Assembly: GCF_018069625.1 (NCBI RefSeq)
Contig: NZ_CP072941.1
Coordinates: 8,308,001-8,372,000 of the forward strand
Source of the DNA: Streptomyces yatensis
Lineage (GTDB): Bacteria; Actinomycetota; Actinomycetes; Streptomycetales; Streptomycetaceae
DNA length: 64,000 nucleotides
Reading direction: 5' to 3'
Positions 8,919 through 17,970 of the stretch are shown here, piece after piece. Under the pieces are notes generated by a model, which was not told the DNA's origin, ran no database searches, and saw only the letters and a program-made list of their open reading frames with translations. Every line of letters begins with the position of its first letter. The first letter of the stretch is position 1. The position numbers were made by a program, and so were the translations under genes.

Positions 8919-10895
8919 CTAGCCGTGGAACCTGAGCACGGTGGTGAACTCCCCCGACGGCGCGGTGCCGTCGGCGAAGCCGGTACCGACCAGCGTGGTG
9001 GCGGGTTCCTTGCGCCCGAATCCGGCGGAGTACCAGCCCAGCGGCGGGTCACTCTCGCCGCGATGCGCTCGCCAGGACAGCTGCCCGGGCAGGTCGAGCA
9101 CCGCGGAACGCCCCTCGCCGTCCCGGGTCCAGGTGAGCACCGCCCGGTTCCCCACCAGCTCCGCGGCGATCGCCGGGCCGAGGTGGAACACCAGGCGCAC
9201 GTCCCGGCGCGGACCGCGCACCTCGTCGACCACCGTCAACTCGCCGCTCGCGGTGGCCAGTTCCACCCGGCGGCGGTGCACGGACCGCTGGTAGCCGTCG
9301 TGCTCGGCACACCAGCGGGCCGTCCCCCCGGCGGAGGCGTCCGAGGTGTCCGCGGTCAGGACGCGGCTGCGGGCATGCCGGGCCCACAGGAACGGGCCGC
9401 CGGAGACCGACTGGTCACCGCCGTCCATCTGCAGGGTGTTGTGGCCGAGGGTCGACCGGAAGTACTGCCGCCACTCGGGCTGCCCGTGGTAGCAGAACGT
9501 CCCCGGGTCGGCGAGCACATCGACCCCGTCGTGCCGGACCTCCACGGACAGCGCGTCCGCGTGGGCATGCGCGGCGATGGACAGAAAGCCGTGCGGACCG
9601 CCGTCGCAGCGGCACCAGATCTCTCCCGGACCGCGCAGGACGGTGAGCCCCGCGTCGGCGAAGTGGCCCGGCCGGCTCGGCGGGCGGGCCACGGCCGGTG
9701 CGGCCCCGACTGCCGCGTACGGCCGGATGAGCGCGGCCAGCAGCGGGGTACGCACATCGGTACCGGTCACCTCCGGCCACCAGTCGAGGCGGCCGAACAC
9801 GGCGTCCCCGGTGGCCAGCAGCGAGGCCCAGCGGTCGGTGCCGGTGCCGTCCACGACCAGCCCGTGCCCGTCGTCCGCGTCCCCCTGGCGCGGCGGACGC
9901 AGGTGGCTGTCCACGACGGCCGCGAGCGCGTCGGTCATCCGCAGCAGCACCAGCCGGACGGACGCGGGGACCGGCACGCGGGCGGCATCCGCCTCGGCCA
10001 CCGCCGCCAGGCCGAGCTCCAGGACCAGTCCGTGATACTCGGTGGCCAGCTCGCGGTTGAGGCCGGAGTCGAAGGTGTTGTGGCGCAGGTGCCGCTCCAG
10101 CGACCGCAGCGCCCCGGCGCGCCAGCGCGCCGAGGAGGGGAACCAGCCGAACGCGCAGGCCGCGGCGAACTGCCCGGCGGCCTCGGCGATGACGTGGTTG
10201 TTCGCCGAGGATCCCCGGCTGGGGAAGGCGGCCAGCCAGCGCTGGTGGTGCCAGATCTGGTTCATCGCCACCGGATTGCCCTCGAACAGCCCGGCCGCGC
10301 CCGGCCAGCCGTCGAGCAGCCGGCGGATCCACACCCAGGACAGCAACCGGATCCCCAGCTCGATGCCGCTGATCCAGTGCACACCGCGCAGCGGTGGGTT
10401 GGCCGCCCACCACGACCGCAGATGCGCGGCCACGCGCTCGGCGTACCGCTCGTCCCCGCTGATCGCGTAGGCGGCGGCGAGCACGGTGAGGTACTGATGC
10501 CGGGACAGCTCCCAGATCTGCTTGATGTCCCCGACCGCGTCCTCGTTCCGGTACGGCACATTGAAGGCGTAGCCCCACGGAGCCCGGCGCCCGGTCTTCG
10601 GGTCGCGCCACCAGTCCGGGTCGGCCAGATCGTCGCGCACCACCCCGAAGTACTCGGCGTGCCCGTACATCAGCCGGTCCGCCTCGGCGATGAGACGTTT
10701 CGCGGCGTCCGGTGGCACCGCGGCGAGCGTCCCGGCGGGCAGGACCGCGGTGAACCGGGCACCGGTCACGTTCGGGCAGTCCGGCCGCGCCGACCGCCAC
10801 CGCCGCCTGCGCACCGCGTCGCCCGCCCGGCCCGCGATCTCTTGCGGTCCCATGCGGGACAGCCGCCGCAGGTACCAGCCGGCGCTCATGGTCAT
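8919..10895 (-). CDS. Heparinase II/III-family polysaccharide lyase-like protein
   Basis: 658 residues. The N-terminal half looks like an alpha/alpha toroid (WELSRHQYLTVLAAAYA, HWISGIELGIRLLSWVW, SSANNHVIAEAAGQFA). The C-terminal half is the Heparinase_II_III beta-sandwich (SIAAHAHADALSVEV, DPGTFCYHG, FRSTLGHNTLQMDG). The NNH and HAHAD/GHN histidines match the usual catalytic and metal region. No signal peptide is visible, so it may act in the cytoplasm or leave by another route. ATG at 10895 overlaps the oxidoreductase stop by 4 bases. Its presence argues that the polymer contains uronic acids. Confidence 0.85.
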   Translation of the reverse strand: MTMSAGWYLRRLSRMGPQEIAGRAGDAVRRRRWRSARPDCPNVTGARFTAVLPAGTLAAVPPDAAKRLIAEADRLMYGHAEYFGVVRDDLADPDWWRDPKTGRRAPWGYAFNVPYRNEDAVGDIKQIWELSRHQYLTVLAAAYAISGDERYAERVAAHLRSWWAANPPLRGVHWISGIELGIRLLSWVWIRRLLDGWPGAAGLFEGNPVAMNQIWHHQRWLAAFPSRGSSANNHVIAEAAGQFAAACAFGWFPSSARWRAGALRSLERHLRHNTFDSGLNRELATEYHGLVLELGLAAVAEADAARVPVPASVRLVLLRMTDALAAVVDSHLRPPRQGDADDGHGLVVDGTGTDRWASLLATGDAVFGRLDWWPEVTGTDVRTPLLAALIRPYAAVGAAPAVARPPSRPGHFADAGLTVLRGPGEIWCRCDGGPHGFLSIAAHAHADALSVEVRHDGVDVLADPGTFCYHGQPEWRQYFRSTLGHNTLQMDGGDQSVSGGPFLWARHARSRVLTADTSDASAGGTARWCAEHDGYQRSVHRRRVELATASGELTVVDEVRGPRRDVRLVFHLGPAIAAELVGNRAVLTWTRDGEGRSAVLDLPGQLSWRAHRGESDPPLGWYSAGFGRKEPATTLVGTGFADGTAPSGEFTTVLRFHG

Positions 10896-13099
10896 CGCGC
10901 CCTCGCCAACGTCACCGGCGCACCGCCGGCCAGGCCGGTCCGCACGGCGAGGGTGGCCGCCGTGGTGGCGACGAGCGACTCCAGCGGCACCGGCATCGGC
11001 CCGCCGGTCCGCACGGCCTTGATGAACGCGGCCAGTTCGGCGCTCTGGCCCTTGTCCCGGGCCCTGGGCAGCCGCGAACTGATCCACCGCTTGCGGCCGC
11101 CGTCGTGGACAGTGGCCCGGACGAAGTCGTCGAGCCGCAGCGCCTTGCCGTCGGCGACCAGGTCCAGCGTCTCCTTGGGGAAGTCGGCCGGGCCGCTGGT
11201 GACGTAGCTGATGGTGGCGGCGGACCCGTCCGGGTAGCCGAGCACGACCTGCAGGTCCTCGTGGCCGGACGTGGCGACCGCGTACACCGAGACCGGGTCG
11301 GAATCCAGCAGCCAGCTCGCCGTGTCGATGAAGTGTCCGCCCTCGCCGGCGAACCGCGAGCCCTCGGTGCCCTGCTGGAGGTACCAGCTGCCGTGCGCGA
11401 GACGGCCCGCGTTGACCAGGTAGCGGAGGTTCGCCGGACCGGTCCGGGCGCCGAACCGCTTCCTGGCCTCCTGCAGCAGCGGCGCGAACCGGCGATTGAA
11501 GCCCACCTGCAGCCGGTCGTTGCCGGACTCCTCCACCGCCGCGAGCACCCCGGCCAGTTCGTCCTCGGTGAGGGCCAGGGGCTTCTCCACGAAGACGGGC
11601 TTGCCGGCCAGCAGTGCCCTGCGGGTCAGTTCGGCGTGCGAGCTGTGCCGGGTGACCACGAACACCGCGTCGATGGACGGGTCGCCGAGCACGGCGTCGA
11701 GATCGGTGGTCGCCTCGGCGAAGCCGAACTTCCGCTGCGCGTTGGCCGCGGACAGCGCCGTCGTGGTGACGACGGTCGACAACACGACTCCGTCGCGCGG
11801 CGCCAGGTGCGGCAGCAGCATCGACGTCGCGTAGTTCCCCGCGCCGACGAAGGCGAGGCGCACCGGCGTCGGGACGGCCCGGGCCGGGGCGGACGCTCCA
11901 CCGCCGCGCGGCCGCACCGCGGGCACGGCCACCGCCGGGGCCGCCGCTTCCCCCGTTTCCACCGCTCGGCCGGGGTGCCCGGGATACCGGAACAGCACGG
12001 TCACGGCCTTCAGGCCGCCGTCCTTCAGGCGCTGGTACGTCTCGACGGCGTCGTCGAAGTCGGCGACGTGGGAGACCAACGGCTCCACGTCGACGCTGCC
12101 GCGGGCGAGGAGATCGAGGAAGCACGCCAGGTTGCGGCGCTCGGTCCAGCGCACATAGCCGATCGGGTAGTCCCGCCCCTCCAGCTCGTACTCCGGGTCG
12201 TAGCGACCGGGGCCGTAACTGCGGGAGAACCGGACGTCGAGCTCCTTCTCGTAGTACGCGTTCCACGGGAGGTCCAGGCGGCACTTGCCGATGTCGACGA
12301 CCCGGCCGCGGTCCCGGCAGAGCCGGGCGGCCAGCTCGACGGGCTGGTTGCTGCCGCCGCCGGCGGCCAGATACACCTGATCCACGCCGTGCCCGCCGGT
12401 GAGTTCGGCGACGGCCGCCTCCACGGTCGTGGACGCGGGATCGCCGCAGGCCGCGGCGCCCAGGCCGGTGGCCAGCTCGCAGCGCGCCGGGTCGGGGTCG
12501 GCCCCGACGACGCGGACGCCCGAGGCGGCGAGGAGCTGCACCGCCAGCTGCCCGATCAGGCCGAGGCCGATGACCAGCGCCACTTCGCCGAGCCGGGACT
12601 CGCCCTGGCGGACGCCCTGCATCGCGATCGACCCGACGGTGCCGAAGGCAGCGTGCCGCGGCGCGAGGCCGTCCGGCACCGGTGCGTAGAGGTTCTTCGG
12701 CACCCAGTTCAACTCGGCGTGCAGCGCGTGCTCGTTGCCGGCGCAGGCCACCAGGTCGCCGACCTTCACATCGTCGATCCCGGCGCCGACCTCCTCGACC
12801 ACCCCGCACAGCGAGTAGCCCAGCGGGGTGTAGGAGTCCAGCTTGCCCATCACCTTGCGGTAGGTGGCGGGCACCCCGTTGGTGGCCACGCTCTGCATGA
12901 CCTTGGCCACCTGGTCGGGCCGGGAGCGGGCCTTGCCCAGCATCGACATGCCGGCCTCGGACACCTTCATGAGCTCGGTCCCGGTGGAGATCAGCGAGTA
13001 GGCGCTGCGCACCAGCACACCGCCGGGCTTGCACCCCGGCACCGGCACGTCGAGCACGGCCAGCTCGCCGGTCTTGTAGTTCTGCACAACCTGTTTCAC
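10892..13099 (-). CDS. Bi-domain oxidoreductase (alcohol dehydrogenase + Gfo/Idh/MocA)
   Basis: 735 residues. Residues about 1-355 form a medium-chain alcohol-dehydrogenase-like domain with the nucleotide motif VIGLGLIGQLAVQLL. Residues about 395-735 form a Gfo/Idh/MocA domain starting AFVGAGNYATSMLLPHL and carrying the family signature EKPLAL. The linker is Ala/Pro-rich. This fusion recurs in polysaccharide gene clusters together with heparinase-like proteins, as here. It probably performs a coupled oxidation/reduction of a sugar or nucleotide sugar; the substrate is unknown. Confidence 0.87.
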   Translation of the reverse strand: MKQVVQNYKTGELAVLDVPVPGCKPGGVLVRSAYSLISTGTELMKVSEAGMSMLGKARSRPDQVAKVMQSVATNGVPATYRKVMGKLDSYTPLGYSLCGVVEEVGAGIDDVKVGDLVACAGNEHALHAELNWVPKNLYAPVPDGLAPRHAAFGTVGSIAMQGVRQGESRLGEVALVIGLGLIGQLAVQLLAASGVRVVGADPDPARCELATGLGAAACGDPASTTVEAAVAELTGGHGVDQVYLAAGGGSNQPVELAARLCRDRGRVVDIGKCRLDLPWNAYYEKELDVRFSRSYGPGRYDPEYELEGRDYPIGYVRWTERRNLACFLDLLARGSVDVEPLVSHVADFDDAVETYQRLKDGGLKAVTVLFRYPGHPGRAVETGEAAAPAVAVPAVRPRGGGASAPARAVPTPVRLAFVGAGNYATSMLLPHLAPRDGVVLSTVVTTTALSAANAQRKFGFAEATTDLDAVLGDPSIDAVFVVTRHSSHAELTRRALLAGKPVFVEKPLALTEDELAGVLAAVEESGNDRLQVGFNRRFAPLLQEARKRFGARTGPANLRYLVNAGRLAHGSWYLQQGTEGSRFAGEGGHFIDTASWLLDSDPVSVYAVATSGHEDLQVVLGYPDGSAATISYVTSGPADFPKETLDLVADGKALRLDDFVRATVHDGGRKRWISSRLPRARDKGQSAELAAFIKAVRTGGPMPVPLESLVATTAATLAVRTGLAGGAPVTLARAR

Positions 13100-13117
13100 C
13101 CGAACTCCTCTGCATTC

Positions 13118-15052
13118 CTAAGCCGTCAACCGAGTGCTCTGGCCGGACCCAGAGGTCGCGTCGCGATACCAGTACTCGAGGGTCAGCACATGCCACAGAT
13201 GTTTGGAGAAGTCCCGCTGTCCGGCGGCGTCCTCGGCGACCATCCGCGCCAGCGCGTCGCGGCGCAGAAACCCGGAACGGACCAGCACCCCGTCGTTGAC
13301 CACCTCGCGCACCAGCGGTGCCAGATCCCGGCTCATCCAGGCCCGCAGCGGGGCGCTGAACAGGCCCTTGGGCCGGTAGACGATCTCCCGGGGCAGGATC
13401 GAGGTGGCCGCCTCCTTGAGGACGGCCTTGCCCTGCCGTCCGACGATCTTGCGATTGCCGGGCACGGCGAACGCCGCCCTGACCACCTCGACGTCCACGT
13501 ACGGCACCCGCACCTCGGTCGACGCGGCCATGCTGGAGCGGTCGGTGTACGTGAGGTTCAGGCCCGGCAGGAACATCCGGGCGTCGCCCAGACACATCCG
13601 GTTGACGAAGTCGTCGAGGTCGTTGTCCCGGTAGATGTCGGCGTGTTCGGTCAGCACGTCCTCGACCGTCCCGGCCAGGTCCGGGTCGATCAGCGCGAGC
13701 AGCTCGTCCTGGTCGTACAGGGTGTAGCTGCGCCGGAACGCGGTCTCCTCCGGCAGATCGGCGAAGGAGAGGAACCGCTTCGCGAAGCGCACCGACCGGT
13801 ACCCCCGGCGGGAGGTGGCGACCGGCAGCCGGTCCACGACCCCGGACACCCCGCGCCGCAGGGGCCGCGGGACGCGCTGGTAGCGCAGCGCGAGCAGGTT
13901 GGCCAGGTGCTTGCGGTACCCGGCGAACAGCTCGTCGGCACCCATCCCCGAGAGCATCACCTTGACCCCGGCCTCCCGGGCGGCCGAGCAGATCAGGAAG
14001 GTGTTGATCGCGGCGGGGTCGCCGATCGGCTCGTCCAGGTGGTACGTCATCTCCGGCAGCAGGTCGAGCACGTTCGGCGCGATCTCGATCTCGCGCAGGT
14101 CGACGCCGAACCGCTCGGCCACCCGCCGGGCATGGCGCAGGTCGTCCGGCATCGCCTCGAACCTGGCGTCCTCGGCGCGGAATCCGATCGTGTACGCCGA
14201 GATCCCGGGCCGGTCGCGGGCGGCCAGCGCGGTCAGATAGCTGGAGTCCAGACCACCGGAGAGGAAGGTTGCCACGGGTACGTCGGAGAGCAGGTGGCGC
14301 CGGGTCGACTCCTCGACGACGGCGGCGACATCCGGCAGCTCGCCGGCCCGGGCCCGCTCCCGCCCCTCGGCGGCGACGTCCTTCAGGTCCCAGAACCGGC
14401 CGCTCTCCACCCGGCCGTCGGGCCGCAAGCGCAGCCAGCTCCCCGGCGGCAGCTTCTCCGCCTCGCGGAACGCGCACCGTGAGTCCGGCACCCAGTAGTA
14501 CAGCAGTGAGGCCACCAGCGCCGCATGGTCCACCTCCAGCGATCCGCCGGTGGCGGCGGCGAGTGCCTTGAGCTCGGAGGCGAACACCAGACCCGCACCG
14601 CGCCGGAGCAGGAACAGCGGCTTGATGCCCAACTGGTCGCGGGCGAGCACCAGTTCACCGGTGCGCTCGTCGAAGATCCCGAACGCGAACATGCCGCGCA
14701 GCCGGGGCAGGCAGCCCGTGCCCCAGCGCCGCCAGGCCTCGAGCAGCACCTCGGTGTCGGAGGTGCCGCGGAAGCGCGCCCCGGCGGCTGTCAGCTCGGC
14801 ACGCAGCTCGGGCGCGTTGTACAGCTCGCCGTTGTAGGTGAGGGCGAGGCCGTCGGAGACCATCGGCTGGGCGCCGGTCTCGGACAGGTCGATGATGGCC
14901 AGCCGGCGGTGCCCGAGGTGCACTTCGCCGTCACCGGCGCGGTGGCCGTACCGGCCCGCCCCGTCCGGCCCGCGGTGGGCGAGGGTCTCGGTGAGCCGGT
15001 CGGTCACGACCTTCCCGTCCGGCCATCGGTATGTGCCTGCGATGCCACACAT
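13118..15052 (-). CDS. Asparagine synthase-type glutamine-dependent amidotransferase
   Basis: 644 residues. MCGIAG gives the N-terminal nucleophile Cys2 of a class II glutaminase domain (NGELYN, GTSDTEVLLEAW). The synthetase domain has the ATP pyrophosphatase motif SGGLDSSYLTALA near residue 266. All hallmarks of AsnB are present. Within a uronic-acid polysaccharide operon such proteins can amidate sugar carboxylates (WbpS-type role in Gram-negative O-antigens), so a uronamide-forming role is more likely than general asparagine supply. Paralogues elsewhere in the genome cannot be excluded. Confidence 0.88.
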   Translation of the reverse strand: MCGIAGTYRWPDGKVVTDRLTETLAHRGPDGAGRYGHRAGDGEVHLGHRRLAIIDLSETGAQPMVSDGLALTYNGELYNAPELRAELTAAGARFRGTSDTEVLLEAWRRWGTGCLPRLRGMFAFGIFDERTGELVLARDQLGIKPLFLLRRGAGLVFASELKALAAATGGSLEVDHAALVASLLYYWVPDSRCAFREAEKLPPGSWLRLRPDGRVESGRFWDLKDVAAEGRERARAGELPDVAAVVEESTRRHLLSDVPVATFLSGGLDSSYLTALAARDRPGISAYTIGFRAEDARFEAMPDDLRHARRVAERFGVDLREIEIAPNVLDLLPEMTYHLDEPIGDPAAINTFLICSAAREAGVKVMLSGMGADELFAGYRKHLANLLALRYQRVPRPLRRGVSGVVDRLPVATSRRGYRSVRFAKRFLSFADLPEETAFRRSYTLYDQDELLALIDPDLAGTVEDVLTEHADIYRDNDLDDFVNRMCLGDARMFLPGLNLTYTDRSSMAASTEVRVPYVDVEVVRAAFAVPGNRKIVGRQGKAVLKEAATSILPREIVYRPKGLFSAPLRAWMSRDLAPLVREVVNDGVLVRSGFLRRDALARMVAEDAAGQRDFSKHLWHVLTLEYWYRDATSGSGQSTRLTA

Positions 15053-15055
15053 GTC

Positions 15056-16576
15056 CTACCGCGCCTCCTGGTCGCTGTCCGGGACCCGTGCGGCCCACAT
15101 CGGCAGCCGGTCCGTCCGTAACCGGCCCTTCACGTTCTGCCGGGCCGGTCGCTCGCCATGGCCCCGCAGCGCGATGTGCAGCCCGTCCCATAACGTGCCG
15201 TCGGTCCGGTCCCGCGGATCGGGGTCGATCAACACCACACCGATCACCGGAATGCTCTGGTCCGCGAGCTGCCGCGCCACGGTGTGCAGCCATGCGGCGC
15301 TGCCGTGCCCGGCACGCACCACGAGCACGGTCCGGGTGCCGAGGTACTGGAGGTCGGTCCACGCCGTGCCGGGCGCGACCGAGCCGACTCCGAGCCGAAG
15401 CTCCTGATCCGGCACGGCCGCGGCCCGCTCGCCGCCGACCACGGCCGGGTCTCCCGGCTTCGGACGGCGGTCCGCGAGCTGCCGGCCGGGCAGCCCGTCG
15501 ACGATGACCACCGGGCCGTCCGCCGCCAGTGCCCGGGCGACGTCCAGGGCGATCGCGCTCGTGCCGCGCGCACAGCCCAGTTCCAGCAGCGACACCGGTT
15601 CCGCACACTCGCGCACGGTGCGGGCCAGGGACGTGGTGAGCCTGGTCCGTGCCGCCCGGGTGCGTCGGCGCCGCCACAGCCCGCCCGACCGGCGGGGCAG
15701 CTCCGCGATGACCGAGGCACCGAGGTTCGCCGCGATCTCCCGGCGCAGCACGGGGCGGTCGGCCACCACCGTGCCGACCGCGGCCAGCGCTAGCCCGAGG
15801 ACGAGCCCGAGGACGAGACCGATCGCGGCGTCGGTGACGGCGGCCTTGGGCAGGGAGTACCGCACCGCGCGCGGGGCGTCCACGATCTGCGTGCCGGAGA
15901 CGACCTTGGGCGTGCCGGTGCGCGCCTCCGCGGCGCGCTGGTCGAATTCGGCGATCCGCGAGTTGAGCTCGGCGCGGCGGGCGAAGAGCGACTCGATGCC
16001 CGCCGACGCCTTGGGATCGCTCTCCGGCGATCGATCTCCGATCTCCTCGTTGACCCGGGTGAGTTCGTCCCGCATGCGGTCACGCTGGTCGAGCAGGGCC
16101 TGGGCTTCGGCCTTCGCGGTTTCCCGCATCCGCCGCACATGGTCCGCGACGAACGCGTCGGCCAGCGCCTTGGCGCGGGCCACCGCCTGCGCGTCGCTGT
16201 CGCCTGACACCGTGATCTGCAGCAGGTTGTTGGTCAGGCCGGCACCCCGGTAGTCCTGCATGAAGTCCTCAGGTTTTTCCGTGGACTTGAGGGAGCGCAG
16301 GGCCTTGTCGGCGATCCGCGTGGTCTGCAGCAGTGCCACATCGGTGCGGATCAGCGTTCCGGTGTCGTTCGGCTGGTCCTCCTTGTGCGCGACCAGCACC
16401 TTGGTCACCGCGGTCGGCGGTGGCGGCAGCAGGACCGCCATCGCCGCGCCGGCCAGCAGTCCCAGCAGCGCCAGGGCGCACCAGAGGCGACGGCGCCTGC
16501 GCACCGCCACCACCAGCGCCTGCAGGTCCAGCAGCGGAGCGGAGGCCGACGACTCCGACGTCTTGCTCGTCGTCAC
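15056..16576 (-). CDS. Wzz-type polysaccharide copolymerase with degenerate P-loop domain
   Basis: 506 residues. TM1 is at about residues 33-55. A periplasmic-type region with a coiled stretch follows (RMRETAKAEAQALLDQRDRM), and TM2 is near residue 245 (AAIGLVLGLVLGLALAAVG). The cytosolic C-terminal domain resembles a bacterial tyrosine kinase/ParA fold (LLELGCARGTSAIALDVA, VVIVDGLPG). Its Walker A lacks the GK(S/T), and there is no Tyr-rich tail. GTG at 16576 overlaps the partner gene (GTGA). It probably sets chain length together with the next copolymerase. Confidence 0.8.
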   Translation of the reverse strand: MTTSKTSESSASAPLLDLQALVVAVRRRRRLWCALALLGLLAGAAMAVLLPPPPTAVTKVLVAHKEDQPNDTGTLIRTDVALLQTTRIADKALRSLKSTEKPEDFMQDYRGAGLTNNLLQITVSGDSDAQAVARAKALADAFVADHVRRMRETAKAEAQALLDQRDRMRDELTRVNEEIGDRSPESDPKASAGIESLFARRAELNSRIAEFDQRAAEARTGTPKVVSGTQIVDAPRAVRYSLPKAAVTDAAIGLVLGLVLGLALAAVGTVVADRPVLRREIAANLGASVIAELPRRSGGLWRRRRTRAARTRLTTSLARTVRECAEPVSLLELGCARGTSAIALDVARALAADGPVVIVDGLPGRQLADRRPKPGDPAVVGGERAAAVPDQELRLGVGSVAPGTAWTDLQYLGTRTVLVVRAGHGSAAWLHTVARQLADQSIPVIGVVLIDPDPRDRTDGTLWDGLHIALRGHGERPARQNVKGRLRTDRLPMWAARVPDSDQEAR

Positions 16577-17970
16577 ACCGAACCTCCCGGCGCGTGGCCG
16601 CGGACCGTGAGCGCCGGCGTGGCGGCATCCCGGGGAGGGCCGGCGGACCGTGCCGGACGGGCCCGGACGGTGCCGACGACGACGGTGCCGACGACCTCGT
16701 GCCCCGCGTCCGCACACGCCTCGGCGACGTCGGCGAGCTCCTCCGCGGTCCGGCTGCCCGCGCTGAGCACGACCAGGGCACCGGACTCGGTGCCGCGGTC
16801 CGGCACCATCGGCTGGGATACCGAGATCCCCACCACCCGCAGCATGGGGTATGCCCTGCTCGACGAGGCCGGGGAAGGATCGCCCTCGGCCTCGGCGACG
16901 AGCTGCCCGGCGGCCCGGCGGGCGACCTCGTCGCCTTCGGGTACGACAACCAGCAGCCGCCGGGGGCCCGGCAGTTGGTCCCGGAGGTGGGCGCACACCC
17001 GCCGGTAGCGGAGCTGCCTGCTCGCCTCGTCACCGGACGTCCGCGGGGTCGGCAGGTCCCACCGGATGTCGAGGCCCAGCAGCCGGCGGATCCGGGACCG
17101 CGGGCCACGGCCTTCCGGCCGGTGCGCTCCCCGTTCACCAGGTACGTCGACGGTGCCCAGCAGCGTGGAGCCCAGCGCCGCGGCGATCTCCGGTGCGGTG
17201 CGCGGCCGGCGGCTCGCCCGTGCGGCGGCGAGATGGCCGATGACCGCGATCAGGAAGAACAGCAGCGCCCCGGCGACGATGAACTGCGTCCTGGTCGGCG
17301 CGGCCTCGCCGGTCGGCCGGGCCGCCGGCCCCATGACGACCATATTGGCCCGGTTGGTCGTCGGGTCGGCCTCGTCCAGCTTTTTCACGGCCTCCTGCAG
17401 CGCGGTACGCAGCTTCGCGAGCTCGGTGCGGGCCTGCACGCTCTCCACGGTCCGCCCCGGATCGGCCGCCTCGGCCAGGTCGGTGATGCGGCGGTTGGTC
17501 TGCGTCACCATCTTCCGCAAGTCCTCGGGCCCGGCCGCCGATTCGGGGTCGGTGTTGTCGCCCGCGAGCCGCGCGGCGAAGGTGATGAATTGCTGGGCCA
17601 CCTGGTCCGAGAGCTGCCGCGCGCGTTCCGGGGTGTCGGCCGTACCCGAGATCTTGATGATGTTCCCGTCGGCGGCCTTGGCGCTCACCCGATCCCGCAG
17701 CTCGCCGCCGCTGACCCCGGGCCAGCCGAGCGTGGAGGCCGCGCGGTCGACCACCACCGAACTGGTCGCGATCTCCGCCTGGGTCAGCAGCTCGCGCTCC
17801 TCCCACTGCCCCGGCAGCAGTACCGATGCCGACGTCGTGTACCGCGGCGGAAACAGCAACGAGGTGCCGTAGCCGACCACCGCACCCAGCACGGCGACGA
17901 CAGTGAGCAGCCGCCAGCGCCGACGGAGCATCCGCCCGATCGTGACCAGGCGTATCGTGTCATCGCTCAA
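16573..17970 (-). CDS. Wzz-type polysaccharide copolymerase (second)
   Basis: 465 residues. TM1 is at about 22-42 (LLTVVAVLGAVVGYGTSLLF), followed by an extracellular domain with SASVLLPG. TM2 is at about 235-255 (QFIVAGALLFFLIAVIGHLAA), followed by a cytosolic domain with RRLLVVVPEGDEVARRA where a P-loop would be expected. As in the neighbour, no functional Walker A is seen. ATG at 17970 overlaps the glycosyltransferase stop by 4 bases. Two divergent copolymerases in tandem suggest a hetero-oligomeric chain-length regulator. Confidence 0.8.
   Translation of the reverse strand: MSDDTIRLVTIGRMLRRRWRLLTVVAVLGAVVGYGTSLLFPPRYTTSASVLLPGQWEERELLTQAEIATSSVVVDRAASTLGWPGVSGGELRDRVSAKAADGNIIKISGTADTPERARQLSDQVAQQFITFAARLAGDNTDPESAAGPEDLRKMVTQTNRRITDLAEAADPGRTVESVQARTELAKLRTALQEAVKKLDEADPTTNRANMVVMGPAARPTGEAAPTRTQFIVAGALLFFLIAVIGHLAAARASRRPRTAPEIAAALGSTLLGTVDVPGERGAHRPEGRGPRSRIRRLLGLDIRWDLPTPRTSGDEASRQLRYRRVCAHLRDQLPGPRRLLVVVPEGDEVARRAAGQLVAEAEGDPSPASSSRAYPMLRVVGISVSQPMVPDRGTESGALVVLSAGSRTAEELADVAEACADAGHEVVGTVVVGTVRARPARSAGPPRDAATPALTVRGHAPGGSV

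Noticed and set aside
8919..14477. One continuous minus-strand frame that could be read as a giant protein covering the heparinase and oxidoreductase genes
   Set aside because: Only 8919-10895 of it shows family motifs. Upstream, the bi-domain oxidoreductase and AsnB genes in other frames carry complete domains, so the extension is a GC-bias shadow.
13118..15052. Housekeeping asparagine synthetase or lasso-peptide cyclase
   Set aside because: It is coupled within a polysaccharide operon, and no precursor peptide or lasso protease gene lies nearby; a sugar amidotransferase role fits better.
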